A stretch of 64,000 nucleotides of DNA from Paraburkholderia caballeronis (GTDB taxonomy: Bacteria > Pseudomonadota > Gammaproteobacteria > Burkholderiales > Burkholderiaceae): the NCBI RefSeq assembly GCF_900104845.1, contig NZ_FNSR01000003.1, positions 62,001 to 126,000 on the forward strand, given 5' to 3'. Position numbers and translations under genes: made by a program. Shown piece after piece: positions 26,148 through 36,020 of the stretch (its first letter is position 1; every line of letters starts with the position of its first letter). Below the pieces are notes generated by a model. It saw nothing but the letters and a program-made list of their open reading frames with translations, had not been told where the DNA came from and searched no databases.

Positions 26148-28343
26148 TCAGAAGTCCGTCGTCATCGACAGCAGGAACGTGCGCGGCGCGCCCTGGGTCA
26201 GGTAGCCGCCCATCGTCGACGCCCAGTACGACTTGTTCGCGATGTTCAGCACGCTCGCGCGGAACGTCGTCGGCTTGCCGAACAGCACCGTCGCGTAACG
26301 CGCGCCGAGGTCGAAGCGGTCCCACGCCGGGATCGACAGCGTGTTCGTCACGTTCAGGTACTGCGGGCCGGTGTGGATCCAGCGCGCGGTCAGCGTGAGC
26401 CCGTTCAGCATCGGCACGTCGTATTCCGCGCCGACGTTGAAGATGAAGCTCGGCACGCCGATCGGCTGCTTGCCGTCGGTCGTGCCGTCCTGCGTGTCGA
26501 GCTGGCGCGCGTTGATGTAGGTCGCGCCGGCGATCACGCGCACGCCCCTGTACGGCTCGCCGAACACGGACGCCTCGATGCCGCGGTGACGCTCGTTGCC
26601 GTCCGCGACGAAGAGGTCCGCGCTGTTCGTGAACGTCATCGGCTTCTCGATCTGGAACGCCGCGAGCGACGCGCCGAACTTGCCGTTGTCGTACTTCGCG
26701 CCGACTTCGTACTGCTTCGAGCGCTCCGGCGGCAGCATCGCGCCGAAGTTGGCCGCGTTGGTCGGCGCCTGCGCGCCGGCCGCCAGCGCCTCGCTGCGGT
26801 TCGCGAAGAACGCCACGTTCTGCCACGGCTTCACGACGAGGCCGAACACCGGCGTCGTGATCGAGTCGTTGTACGCCTCGGTCTGGTTGCCCGAGTAGTC
26901 GAAGTTGTTCGCGACGAGCGACTGGTGGCGCAGGCCGACCGTGAACAGCACGCGGTCGTTCAGGAAGCCGAGCGTGTCGGACACCGACACGCTGCGCAGC
27001 AGCGTCAGCGCCACCGTCTGCGGATCGGACAGGTTGCCGCCCGACAATGTCGTCGGCGGAAACGCGACTTGCGGCGTGTTGTACAGGTCGGTGTCGAACG
27101 TGTCGCTGAACGTGTACGCGGACTGCGAATCCACGCGCACGATCGACGCGCCAGCCGTCACGAAGTGCGAAACCGGGCCGGTCGAGAAACGCCCGCGCAC
27201 GCCGGCCTCGGCCGACGTCGCGTCTTCCTGGTGCGGCACGCCGAGGCGGTAGGCGGTCGTGCCGGTGTCGCCGACGGTCGGCGACGAGTATTCGCCGTGC
27301 TCGTTCGTGTGGCGCGCGCCGCCGGTCACGTATGCGGTCCAGCCCGGCACGAAGTCGTACTCGGCGCGCAGGATGCCGACCGTGTCCTCCAGCGATGAGT
27401 AGCTCCACGTCTGGCCGTAGTTGTACGTCGCGGACGGCGGCGCGGGCACGAAGGTGCCGTCGACGTTCACGGTCGGACGGCCGCCGTCGACGCGCTGGCG
27501 CTGGTACAGGAAGTCGCCGTACAGCCGCAGCCTGTCGCCGCGCCAGTCGAGCGACACGGCCGTCGTGTTGTCGCGGCGGTGCTCGCCGTCGATGCTCGTT
27601 TCGCCGTCGTGGTTCGCCTGGTTCACGCGGATGCCGAACTGATCCTCGCTGCCGAAACGGCGGCCGATGTCGACGTGCGCGCCCAGTTCGCCCGAGCCGG
27701 TGCCTTCGAACGTCACGCGCGTCAGCGGTTTGTCGTCCGCGCGCTTCAGTTGCAGGTTCACGCCGCCGCCGATCGCCGAACCGGCCGGCGACGCGCCGTT
27801 CAGGAACGCATTCGCGCCCTTGAACACGTCGACGCGTTCGAGCGCGTCGGTCGCCACCAGCTGGCGCGGCGTGACGCCGTACAGGCCGTTCAGCGAAATG
27901 TCGTCGCCCTCCAGCTCGAAGCCGCGAATCACGATCACCTGCGAGAAGTTGCCGAAGCCGTATGCGCTGCGCACCGCCGGATCGTTGTCGAGCACGTCAG
28001 CAAGCGTGCGCGCCTGCTGGTCCTCGATCAGCTTCGACGTGTACGTCGTCATGCTGAACGGCACGTCGATGTTCTTCTGCTGACCGAGCACGCCGAAGTC
28101 GCCGCCGCGCGCCACCTGGCCGCCGCCGAACGTCGGCGCGAGGTCGCCCGGCAGCGCGGCCCGCTCGCCCGACACCTTGACCGCCGGCAGCGTGCTGTTC
28201 GCGGGCGGGTTCGGGTCGGACTGCTGCGCGGCGGCGAGCGCCGGGAAGCTGAATGCGGCCGCGATCGCGGCGAGGATCGCCGCACGGCCCGCCGTGGTCC
28301 GCGCGGGTTGGGCGGCAGAGAAGTTCGGGTGCAGGAAAGACAT
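26148..28343 (-). CDS. TonB-dependent siderophore receptor
   Basis: This outer-membrane receptor has about 731 residues. It has an N-terminal signal peptide (about 1-38, ending LAAAQ), a plug domain (about 60-200: SMTTYTSKLIEDQQARTLAD, NDPAVRSAYG, VIVIRGF, VDVFKGANAFLNG) and a 22-strand-like barrel ending in an aromatic Phe (TTDF). Of the in-frame ATGs, 28343 gives the signal peptide directly. The plug lacks a long N-terminal signalling extension, so no FecR-type signalling is expected. A Fur-box-like sequence about 125 bp upstream suggests iron control. No siderophore biosynthesis genes are adjacent. Confidence 0.9.
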   Translation of the reverse strand: MSFLHPNFSAAQPARTTAGRAAILAAIAAAFSFPALAAAQQSDPNPPANSTLPAVKVSGERAALPGDLAPTFGGGQVARGGDFGVLGQQKNIDVPFSMTTYTSKLIEDQQARTLADVLDNDPAVRSAYGFGNFSQVIVIRGFELEGDDISLNGLYGVTPRQLVATDALERVDVFKGANAFLNGASPAGSAIGGGVNLQLKRADDKPLTRVTFEGTGSGELGAHVDIGRRFGSEDQFGIRVNQANHDGETSIDGEHRRDNTTAVSLDWRGDRLRLYGDFLYQRQRVDGGRPTVNVDGTFVPAPPSATYNYGQTWSYSSLEDTVGILRAEYDFVPGWTAYVTGGARHTNEHGEYSSPTVGDTGTTAYRLGVPHQEDATSAEAGVRGRFSTGPVSHFVTAGASIVRVDSQSAYTFSDTFDTDLYNTPQVAFPPTTLSGGNLSDPQTVALTLLRSVSVSDTLGFLNDRVLFTVGLRHQSLVANNFDYSGNQTEAYNDSITTPVFGLVVKPWQNVAFFANRSEALAAGAQAPTNAANFGAMLPPERSKQYEVGAKYDNGKFGASLAAFQIEKPMTFTNSADLFVADGNERHRGIEASVFGEPYRGVRVIAGATYINARQLDTQDGTTDGKQPIGVPSFIFNVGAEYDVPMLNGLTLTARWIHTGPQYLNVTNTLSIPAWDRFDLGARYATVLFGKPTTFRASVLNIANKSYWASTMGGYLTQGAPRTFLLSMTTDF

Positions 28344-28466
28344 GGAATTCAAGCGAGATTCAGGCGTGATGGTCGATTTTTCGCGTCGGGCGAACGGCAG
28401 GCCGCTCATCCCGCGCCCGGTCCTGGCGGGGTAAGCGCGCCGGGATTTGTGAACGCGAATTCTAGC

Positions 28467-28485
28467 GCAAATGAGAACCATTACT
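28467..28485. promoter_or_regulatory. Fur box upstream of the TonB receptor
   Basis: GCAAATGAGAACCATTACT matches the 19-bp Fur consensus at 13 of 19 positions by eye. It lies 124 bp upstream of the receptor start. Confidence 0.65.
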
Positions 28486-28695
28486 ATCTGTTTTTATGCG
28501 TCAAGCATTGATAGTGGGTGTTTTCGCAACGCTTTCAGTGTGCAAGACGAATGGGCATCGGCGGCCGAGGCGCGCCGGTGCTGGTTCTGCGGGGTGCGGG
28601 TTGACGGCGCCTGTAAAAACCCACTGGGGCTGCATGGACGATCGATGCAACGGTCAGCGGCTCCGTTATCGGGAATCCTTCGCATCATTTACAGA

Positions 28696-28707
28696 CCGAC
28701 CGGTCGG
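28696..28707. promoter_or_regulatory. Perfect palindrome CCGACCGGTCGG, possible operator
   Basis: The 12-bp palindrome sits in an AT-richer context (TTTACAGA on one side, AAATATTC on the other), as expected of a TetR-type operator. It is 324 bp upstream of the chemoreceptor start. The regulator is unknown. Confidence 0.35.
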
Positions 28708-29030
28708 AAATATTCGCCGACGTCCCGATTCAGCCCGTTCGCGAAGCCGGTTTTCGTGCCGGCCGATGCTCCCTCCGATTCCGCGAACTGCATCGGCGAA
28801 TCGCGCCATCCGTCCCATCTCATACGCCGCGCATTATGGCGACCATGCGCGCAGGAATTCTTTCCGCGAGTTCTACCCGCCGACAATGCCCGCGCAGACC
28901 AACATTCGCGGCAGTCCGAAGCTGGCGGAACCCGGCCGGGACCGTTCCGGCGTTTCGTCAACGCACGGACATCGGCAGGACAGCGACGTCACGAGACCAC
29001 TCGCAGCCGCACAGCACGGGGAACCGAAAA

Positions 29031-30578
29031 ATGAAGAGATCACTCAGCGTGAAGACGCTGTCGAGCGTGCTCGTCGCGGCGTTCGCGATCATGCTGTCGA
29101 TCACCGGCGGCTACGGCATCTATGCGGCGCGCGCGGCCGACGCGTCGATGAGCGTGCTGTACATGCAGGACACGCGCGGCCTCGACCTGCTCGCGAAGGA
29201 CACGATCCGGCTGCTGATCGCGCGCGCCGCGCTGCTCGACTACGACCCGCGCGCCGGCGCGGCCGAAGCGGGCGGCCTGCTGCGCGACGCGCGCGGCGCG
29301 ATCGCCGGCGCGAACGACGCGTGGAAATCGTTCGACGCGCTGATGAGCGAGCGCGGCGCGGGCGCGCAGATGCAGGCGGCGAACACCGCGCGCCGCGAGT
29401 TGGTGGACGGCCTGCTGATGCCCGCGCTGAACGCGCTGCAATCGCAGCAGACCGACGACGTGCGCGAGTTCAACGAAAACCAGATCAAGGACGCGTTCGA
29501 CGCGTACAACGCCGCGCTCCAGCCGCTCGTCACGATGCAGTTCGAAAACGGCAAGCGCCGCTTCGAGGCGTCGCAGCATCGCACACAACTCGTCACGTGG
29601 ATTTCCGGAATGCTGCTGGCCGCGGGCCTCGTGCTCGCGGCGGTATCGCGCGTCGTGCTGAACCGCATCGTGATCGCGCCGCTGGGCGCCGCGCTCGCCG
29701 CGTGCACGCGGATCGCGGCCGGCGACCTGACGACGCGGCTCGTGGTCCGGCGCAACGACGAGATCGGCAGCCTGATCGGCGGCCTTCAGAAGATGCAGGC
29801 GGGCCTCGGGCAGATCGTCGGCGGCGTGCGCGACGGCACCGACCAGATGGCCGTGCGCACCCGCGAGATCGCGGCGGGCAACATGGACCTGTCGCAGCGC
29901 ACCGAGGCGCAGGCCGCGTCGCTGCAACAGACGTCCGCGAGCATGCAGCAGCTGACGTCCACGGTTCGTCACAACGCGGACAACGCGCAGCAGGCGAGCG
30001 GGCTGGCGCAGGCCGCGTCGGCGACCGCGAACCGCGGCGGCCAGGTGGTCGCGCAGGTCGTGTCGCGAATGGACGGCATCAAGGACAGCTCGCGCGAGAT
30101 CGGCGAGATCATCGCGGTGATCGAGGGAATCGCGTTCCAGACCAACATCCTCGCGCTGAACGCGGCCGTCGAGGCGGCGCGCGCCGGCGAGGAAGGACGC
30201 GGCTTCGCGGTCGTCGCGGGCGAGGTGCGCTCGCTTGCGCAACGCTCGGCGGGAGCCGCGAAACAGATCCGCGACCTCATCACGACGTCCGTCGAGCGCG
30301 TCGACAACGGCGCGGCGCTCGTGCAGGACGCGGGCCGCGCGATGACCGACATCATCGCCGCGGTCGGGCGCGTGACGGACATCATGCGCGAGATCACGTC
30401 GGCGTCCGAGCAGCAGACCGCCGACATCGAGCAGGTGAACCGCGCAATCGCGACGATGGACGCGGCGACGCAGCAGAACGCGGCGCTGGTCGAGGAAGCG
30501 GCGGCGTCCGCGAGCGAACTGGAGCAGCAGGCGAGCCGGATGCGGGAGCAGGCGGGGGTGTTTACGGTGGCGGGGTGA
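29031..30578 (+). CDS. Methyl-accepting chemotaxis protein
   Basis: This 515-residue chemoreceptor has TM1 at about 12-32, a four-helix-bundle-type periplasmic domain of about 150 residues, TM2 at about 189-208 (WISGMLLAAGLVLAAV), a HAMP domain and the MCP signalling hairpin with the conserved tip EGIAFQTNILALNAAVEAAR. No C-terminal pentapeptide for CheR docking is present. The ATG at 29031 follows GGGGAACCGAAAA and starts directly before TM1. Ligand unknown. It stands alone with its own promoter region. Confidence 0.93.
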   Translation: MKRSLSVKTLSSVLVAAFAIMLSITGGYGIYAARAADASMSVLYMQDTRGLDLLAKDTIRLLIARAALLDYDPRAGAAEAGGLLRDARGAIAGANDAWKSFDALMSERGAGAQMQAANTARRELVDGLLMPALNALQSQQTDDVREFNENQIKDAFDAYNAALQPLVTMQFENGKRRFEASQHRTQLVTWISGMLLAAGLVLAAVSRVVLNRIVIAPLGAALAACTRIAAGDLTTRLVVRRNDEIGSLIGGLQKMQAGLGQIVGGVRDGTDQMAVRTREIAAGNMDLSQRTEAQAASLQQTSASMQQLTSTVRHNADNAQQASGLAQAASATANRGGQVVAQVVSRMDGIKDSSREIGEIIAVIEGIAFQTNILALNAAVEAARAGEEGRGFAVVAGEVRSLAQRSAGAAKQIRDLITTSVERVDNGAALVQDAGRAMTDIIAAVGRVTDIMREITSASEQQTADIEQVNRAIATMDAATQQNAALVEEAAASASELEQQASRMREQAGVFTVAG

Positions 30579-30663
30579 GGCGTTGGCTGGTTGCGCAGGG
30601 GTAGCTTCTGCCGCGCGCTATCGACGATAGCGAAGCACCAGGGACCCGATGAACGACAGGCCT

Positions 30664-31992
30664 CTATGCACTGCCCGCCGAACCCCGCGCATCGCTTCGT
30701 CCATCGATGCCGTTTCTGAATACGCGCAGCAGAAAAAACGCGAACGATATCGGCAGCGCCGCCAGCAGGCAGACTGCGAACGGCCAGAACAGGGGCGCGT
30801 TAAACACGGCCATGAAGTAACCCAGCGGCAGGAACCACATCACGGCCGCCGTCCCGTGTGCAGCGTTCGCAACGGACTTCGTCGCACCGGAACGCAAACC
30901 GTACTCGCAAAGATAAATAATCGCGAGCAGCAGCCACGTCAGGTCGTAGTACAGCAGGTAGGGCTGCATGAGCATCGTGGTCACGACACCGGCAGCCGCA
31001 CACAATGCCCGGTCCGCGCGCCTGAACCACAGGAGCGCCGTAACGGCCATCGCAGGCAGCGCGACGAGCGCGTCCAGGCCGTAGGCCAGCCCCGAACCGG
31101 CGCCAAGCCGACGCGCCGTCGCGTAGAGGGTCGGCATCGCACGCCAGATGTCGTTGGCATTGTTGAGCAGCATCGCATTTCCTTGTGCCGCCAGCGCACC
31201 GAAGAACTTCAGCCACAGCGGAACACCGAAAACCATCGCGCTCAGCAGGCAAAGCACCGCCGCCGTGACGGCCATCGCGGCGAACGCCTTGAAATGCCGG
31301 CCGCAGAGGAAGCACAGCGGAAGCAGCATCGCCAGTTGCGGTTTGACGATCAGCAGCCCTGCGCAGAACCCCGCCAGCACCGGCCGGCATCGCACGAGGC
31401 CGAATGCGCCGGCAGCCAGCGCCATCGTCAGGAACGAATTCTGCCCGGCCAGCGCGTTGATCCACAGAGCAGGAAAAGCGAGGACCGTAACCCACGGCAG
31501 CGGCCGGCTCTTCATCTCGAACCGGCAGGCGCCGATGCAGAGAACCGTGCCGAAGGCCATGAAAAGCAGGTACGAAGCCGTGTACGGCAGCAGTGCCAGC
31601 GGATAGACGAACAGTTGAAAAGACGGCGGATAAACCCACGGGGCGAACTTCATCGGCATGTTCGGCCCGATGCTCATTTCGATCGCGCGCAGCAGTCGCG
31701 GATCGAACGCGGCGATCGCGCTGTCGTGGATCGACAGGAACGACGTGCTCCAGAACACCCGGAAGTCCCAACCGAACGGCGGAATGTTGTGGAGATACAG
31801 CCAGAAGATGGCAAGCACGCCCAATGTGCCAGCCTGGCAGATCAGCAGCACGCCGCTATAGAGCGCGAGCCGCTGGTGTGTGAACCAGCGCGGTCGCGTC
31901 TTTCCCCGTGCGGATTCGTCAACGAACGCCGCCTTCGCGTCCAGCGATGTACCGTCATCAAGTACCGGGCCGGCGCCGCGCGGACCATTCAT
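30664..31992 (-). CDS. GT87 (DUF2029) membrane glycosyltransferase, second copy
   Basis: This 442-residue polytopic protein has about ten hydrophobic segments and the GT87 signatures: an early WDFRVFW, GQNSFLT, KPQLA and PYLLYYDL. GT87 enzymes transfer mannose or a related sugar from polyprenyl phosphate on the outer face of the membrane. It overlaps the preceding paralogue (31989-33275) by 4 bp. It ends the long - strand tad transcript, so it may glycosylate pilin or a pilus protein; that is inference. Confidence 0.78.
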   Translation of the reverse strand: MNGPRGAGPVLDDGTSLDAKAAFVDESARGKTRPRWFTHQRLALYSGVLLICQAGTLGVLAIFWLYLHNIPPFGWDFRVFWSTSFLSIHDSAIAAFDPRLLRAIEMSIGPNMPMKFAPWVYPPSFQLFVYPLALLPYTASYLLFMAFGTVLCIGACRFEMKSRPLPWVTVLAFPALWINALAGQNSFLTMALAAGAFGLVRCRPVLAGFCAGLLIVKPQLAMLLPLCFLCGRHFKAFAAMAVTAAVLCLLSAMVFGVPLWLKFFGALAAQGNAMLLNNANDIWRAMPTLYATARRLGAGSGLAYGLDALVALPAMAVTALLWFRRADRALCAAAGVVTTMLMQPYLLYYDLTWLLLAIIYLCEYGLRSGATKSVANAAHGTAAVMWFLPLGYFMAVFNAPLFWPFAVCLLAALPISFAFFLLRVFRNGIDGRSDARGSAGSA

Positions 31993-33275
31993 GTCGCCAC
32001 CGGCTCCGTCGCGCCGACATTCCGCACGCCGGCACGGCTGCGCTCGAACACGATCCGCCTGACGAGCACCACCAGGCTGCCCGCCGTAACCAGCGGAAGA
32101 AACTGGAAATGCAGATGCGGAACGGCGAAGATCCCCGCCATCGGCGCCAGCCACAGCAGCACCAGCCATTCGCGTTCGCCGCGCCGGAAGCCCGCCGCCA
32201 GCGCATGGCGGCAGAACCACGCGATCACGAGCCCGTACCACGTCAGGTCGTAGTCGAACAGATACGGACTGACCATCAGGCTCGCGCACGCCAGCGTCGC
32301 CGCCCGCAGTTCGTCGCTGCACGAACGCGTCCACGCATACACGACCGCGGCAGCCCCCGCGCACGCGGACACGATCTGCAGCCCATAAGCGACGGCGGTT
32401 GGCACGTGCCAGAGCCGCAGCATCGAGAAGAACGTCGGGATGCGGTCGAGCTTCGATTGACCGGTATCCACGTAGTTCGCGATCAGACCCATGTTGTGCA
32501 CGAACGCCATCAGCGTGTCCGTGCCGAACGCCCAGATCGAAGCGCCCAGCATGACGAGCGCGGTGACGGCGGTCGCGAACAGCGCGCGCCACGAGCGCGA
32601 ACACAGCAGCGCGAGCGGGATCAGCACCGCAAGATGCGGCTTGATGCAGAGCAGCCCGAAACTGATGCCGGCCAGGACGGGTCGGCGGCGCAGCAGGATC
32701 AGGCCGACGCCCATGAACACCGCCGTCAGCAGCCCGTTCTGGCCCGCGAGCAGGACGACCCCGGTGCCGGGGAACGCGAGCGCAACCAGCATCGCGGTCC
32801 GCCCCGGCACGATCGCGCTCGCCATCCGCACGAACGCAGCTGACGTGACGGCGAGAAAAAGCACGACCGACAGCCAATACGGCAACAACGCGACCGGATA
32901 GACGAGCAGCAGGAACGTCGGCGGATAGAGCCACGGCAACACGCCCGGCGAGCGGGTCAACGCGGTGGTCTCGACGGCCGTGAGGGCCGGCACGTTGTAC
33001 GCGTCGATCGCGTGTCCGTGCAGCGCGAGATACGACCCGCTCCAGAACGCCAGATAGTCCTGCGCGAGCGGTCCGTGGTCCGCGGCCGGATGCAGCCACG
33101 AACGGATGAGGAACACCAGCGGACCGAGCACGTAGCAGGCCAGCAGCGCGGCGGGATAAACCACGAGCCGCTGCGGGTTCAGCCAGTGGCGCCGCGCCGG
33201 CCGGGCCGCGTTTTCCTCGTGCGTCTCTACCGGTTCGTCCCCGTTGCCCGCTGACGGTGGTTGTCGTGGATTCAT
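31989..33275 (-). CDS. GT87 (DUF2029) membrane glycosyltransferase, first copy
   Basis: This 428-residue polytopic paralogue of the next gene has matching signatures: DYLAFWSGSYLA, WLYPPTFLLLVYP, GQNGLLT, KPHLA and PYLFDYDLTWYG. It lies 92 bp downstream of tadG on the same strand. Two tandem copies suggest two sugar additions or two acceptors. The link to the pilus is positional only. Confidence 0.78.
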   Translation of the reverse strand: MNPRQPPSAGNGDEPVETHEENAARPARRHWLNPQRLVVYPAALLACYVLGPLVFLIRSWLHPAADHGPLAQDYLAFWSGSYLALHGHAIDAYNVPALTAVETTALTRSPGVLPWLYPPTFLLLVYPVALLPYWLSVVLFLAVTSAAFVRMASAIVPGRTAMLVALAFPGTGVVLLAGQNGLLTAVFMGVGLILLRRRPVLAGISFGLLCIKPHLAVLIPLALLCSRSWRALFATAVTALVMLGASIWAFGTDTLMAFVHNMGLIANYVDTGQSKLDRIPTFFSMLRLWHVPTAVAYGLQIVSACAGAAAVVYAWTRSCSDELRAATLACASLMVSPYLFDYDLTWYGLVIAWFCRHALAAGFRRGEREWLVLLWLAPMAGIFAVPHLHFQFLPLVTAGSLVVLVRRIVFERSRAGVRNVGATEPVAT

Positions 33276-33367
33276 CGCCCTGCTTTGCCTGTATGCCGTT
33301 GCCGCTTCGCTTTATTTCCGTTTCCGCCGCGGCAGACCGTTCGCCCCGCTGTCGCTGCCCGTCCCGG

Positions 33368-35239
33368 TCACTTCACCAGCCGCAGCAGCCCGATGTTCGA
33401 CGCGATCTGCTGGAAAATCGAATTCAGCGTCGTGTTGTCCGGCGCGTGGTAGTAGTCGCCCGGCGACGAACACAGTTGCATCGCGGTCTGCGCTGTCGAA
33501 CTGGATGCGCCCGAGCCGAACGTAATCCCGTAGATCGTGATGCCCGCCTGCTTGATCGCGTTGCAGGCCGCGATCTGATACGTGTTGATGTCGTCCACCG
33601 AACCGGTCGAACCGGGGTCGTTCGCATCCGCGAGCGTCGAGCCGTCGTCGCGCGACACCGACGGCGCCTGCAGATCGCCTCTGCCGACGCCGGACAACCC
33701 GTTGAAGTAGAGCACCTCCTGGCCGGGCGTCGAGCTTGAGCTGACGCTGTTCTCGCCGTCCGTCATCACGATCATCACGCGCTGCAGCCCGACGGTGCTT
33801 TCGTTCATCGGCAGCACCGTGCTGATCGACGAGTTCTGGATCCATCCGTCGTGGCTCTGCGGGGTCTTGTTCGCCCACGCGGACGACAGCATGCGCCAGC
33901 CCCACAGCAGGCCCACCGGAATGATCGTGTTGCCGCCGGGCTGCATCGAATTGATCTCGCCTTGCAACGTGGACAGATTGTTGGTCAGGAACGTCACCGG
34001 CAGACCGATGCATGCGCTGTTCTGGTTCGGACTCTCGTTCACGTTGCTGCTCGACTTCTGATCCCAGTAGTTGATCGGACGGGTCGCGCCCGGCTCGTCC
34101 GAACAGCCGTTCGGCGATCCCGAACTCGCGATGTTCAGCGGTAGGCCCGACACGACCGTCGACGACTTCGTGCCGCTGCAGATCCGCTGCGAATTGCCGT
34201 TCTTGCCCGGCGACCATGTGTTCACCGTGAAACCGCCTGCGCTGAGCGGCGGCACGTTGTAGTAGTACGGCGTGAATTTCCTCACATCGGCCGGCGAATA
34301 CGCTTCGGGAGAGAGATTGCCGCTGCTGTCGCGCGGCTCCGCCACACAGCCGCCCCAGCCGCTGCCGCTCCAGATCCAGTCCTGGCTGCTGGACGAATAG
34401 GTGGAGGACGGACTGCCCGACATCTGCACGCCGGTCGGGTTATACGCAAACGTCGTGTCCAGCCACGCCCCGGCCGGCGACAGCGCGCCCTGCACGTTGA
34501 CCGTGCTCGCGAACGGCACGATCCCCACGTAATACGTGTTGGCCCCCTGGCTGAAGATGTTCGTGAGCAGATTGTTCGCGGCCGTCTTGAGCCCGCTGAT
34601 CTTGGACGCCGAGCCGCGCGTGCTGCTCGCCGCCTCGCTCATCGACCCCGTGTTGTCCAGCACCAGCACCAGTTCCAGTTGACTCTGCGGCACGCGCATC
34701 ACCGTGTTCGACGCGGTGACCTGCACGCCATCGTCGCCGCCGCTGCCGCCGCTGGAACTCGAACTCTTGTTGCTGTCCGACGCGAGAAACGCCGGCACGA
34801 GGACCGGCAGCGTGCCGGTGGCCGACAGCTTGACCAGTTGGCCGCCGCTCGGATTCGGCGCGCAGGTCGCCGAGAAGTTCGTGCTCGGCACCCACAGGTC
34901 GAGGTAGTCCGCCGGCATGTTCGCGTTGTAGTACTTCTGCGCGTCGTTCTGCCATGCCTGCAGATTGGCGCTCGACGGGCAGCCGTTCGTCACGTAATGC
35001 CCGATGCCGACCGCCGCGGTCAGGTTGGCGACGTCGAGCGCGGACTGCAGGCGCGACTGGGACAGTTCATAACGGGCCAGGTCCGACGACATCGACAGCG
35101 CGCCAAGCATCACGCTCGCGAACACCGCGAACATCAGCGTCACCGCGCCGCGCTCGTCCGTCGCGCGCGAACGGCGGGCCCCGCGATCGAACGGCGCGGG
35201 TAGCCGGCACGCGGCCGGAGCAATGAGGATCTCGTTCAT
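33368..35239 (-). CDS. tadG: Tad pilus assembly protein TadG-like, with von Willebrand factor A domain
   Basis: This 623-residue protein begins with a short cytoplasmic part and a TadE/TadG-type membrane segment (DERGAVTLMFAVFASVMLG). It carries a VWA domain whose MIDAS motif reads LVLDNTGSMS, with a later MIVMTDGENS strand. TadG is the last conserved Tad gene and is thought to act as a minor pseudopilin or envelope anchor. The start at 35239 is chosen since the longer frame adds only charged residues. Confidence 0.85.
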   Translation of the reverse strand: MNEILIAPAACRLPAPFDRGARRSRATDERGAVTLMFAVFASVMLGALSMSSDLARYELSQSRLQSALDVANLTAAVGIGHYVTNGCPSSANLQAWQNDAQKYYNANMPADYLDLWVPSTNFSATCAPNPSGGQLVKLSATGTLPVLVPAFLASDSNKSSSSSGGSGGDDGVQVTASNTVMRVPQSQLELVLVLDNTGSMSEAASSTRGSASKISGLKTAANNLLTNIFSQGANTYYVGIVPFASTVNVQGALSPAGAWLDTTFAYNPTGVQMSGSPSSTYSSSSQDWIWSGSGWGGCVAEPRDSSGNLSPEAYSPADVRKFTPYYYNVPPLSAGGFTVNTWSPGKNGNSQRICSGTKSSTVVSGLPLNIASSGSPNGCSDEPGATRPINYWDQKSSSNVNESPNQNSACIGLPVTFLTNNLSTLQGEINSMQPGGNTIIPVGLLWGWRMLSSAWANKTPQSHDGWIQNSSISTVLPMNESTVGLQRVMIVMTDGENSVSSSSTPGQEVLYFNGLSGVGRGDLQAPSVSRDDGSTLADANDPGSTGSVDDINTYQIAACNAIKQAGITIYGITFGSGASSSTAQTAMQLCSSPGDYYHAPDNTTLNSIFQQIASNIGLLRLVK

Positions 35240-35276
35240 TTCTGTCTTTCTCCTCTTCGTGGTCGCCCGGGGCCGC

Positions 35277-36020
35277 TCAGCTCCCTGTCGCGATGACACC
35301 CGGGCAGCCGTTGGAGCCCTGCGCGCCCGCCGCGCCGCCGATCGCCATCAACGGCATCGACGTCCAGTTCATCGCGCGCTGCCGCGCGTACACGCGGCGA
35401 TAGATCGTCGTCGCGCCGGGCGCGTCGTGCCAGAACGTCGACGTCATCGGAAACGGGTTGTAGCGGTAGAACACTTCGATGACGAGCGCCGCGTCGCCCC
35501 GGTAGAACGGCCACGTGCTCTGCGGCGGCAGCACGCTGCCCGACGTCACCTGCGACTGCATCGCGACGCCGGTCCACGGCGTGCTGGCCTGCCAGCAGAT
35601 CTTCGGCACGCCGTTCGCCAGCGACTGCGTGCCGAACTGGTTCCAGCCGCAATTCGTCGAGCCGCTGGTGCCGTCGCAGACCGACGTGATGATTACGCCG
35701 CCATGGTTCTTCAGGTCGTCGGGATCCGCGAGCAGCGCCGCGTCGGACCACAACGTCCCGAGGTTGTTCGCGTTCGAGACGCTGGAGTCGTCGACCACGT
35801 ACGGCATCTGGCCGAGCGAATTGGCGAGCGTGAACGCGGCATGCTCGACCATGCTGGTCGCGCGCATGTACAGATACAGTTCGGAGAACCCGAGCAGCAT
35901 CAGCAGGATCAGCGGCACGATCAGCAGCACTTCGATCGCGACCGAGCCGCGCGTGCGCGGCGGCGCGGCGCCGTCACGCCTGCGCCCGGCCAGTCTCGAA
36001 TGGCGGGAGAGGATCAGCAT
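35277..36020 (-). CDS. tadF: TadE/TadF-family pseudopilin
   Basis: This 247-residue protein has the TadE-like N-terminal hydrophobic segment preceded by charged residues (RGSVAIEVLLIVPLILLML) with the Glu at position +5 of the mature pseudopilin. The rest is extracytoplasmic. It overlaps the next gene upstream (ATG at 36020 inside its stop region) and lies 37 bp before tadG. Confidence 0.8.
   Translation of the reverse strand: MLILSRHSRLAGRRRDGAAPPRTRGSVAIEVLLIVPLILLMLLGFSELYLYMRATSMVEHAAFTLANSLGQMPYVVDDSSVSNANNLGTLWSDAALLADPDDLKNHGGVIITSVCDGTSGSTNCGWNQFGTQSLANGVPKICWQASTPWTGVAMQSQVTSGSVLPPQSTWPFYRGDAALVIEVFYRYNPFPMTSTFWHDAPGATTIYRRVYARQRAMNWTSMPLMAIGGAAGAQGSNGCPGVIATGS

Larger units (their letters stand above)
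28344..29030. other. Divergent intergenic region between TonB receptor and chemoreceptor
   Basis: 687 bp hold the Fur box (28467-28485) and a perfect 12-bp palindrome at 28696-28707. No convincing gene is seen; the open frames here lack start context and are GC artefacts. Confidence 0.5.

Noticed and set aside
26373..27398. Long + strand frame across the TonB receptor
   Set aside because: It is a shadow of the receptor; the protein is almost all Arg, Ala, Val and His with no motif.
30612..30632. Inverted repeat CGCTATC-GAC-GATAGCG between chemoreceptor and GT87 gene
   Set aside because: It is a good stem but with a 3-nt loop and no T run, so it is not called as a terminator. It could still be a convergent end structure.
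30649..32253. A 534-codon + strand frame over the GT87 genes
   Set aside because: It is antisense to membrane proteins with conserved motifs; its composition (Arg, Gln, His) is artefactual.
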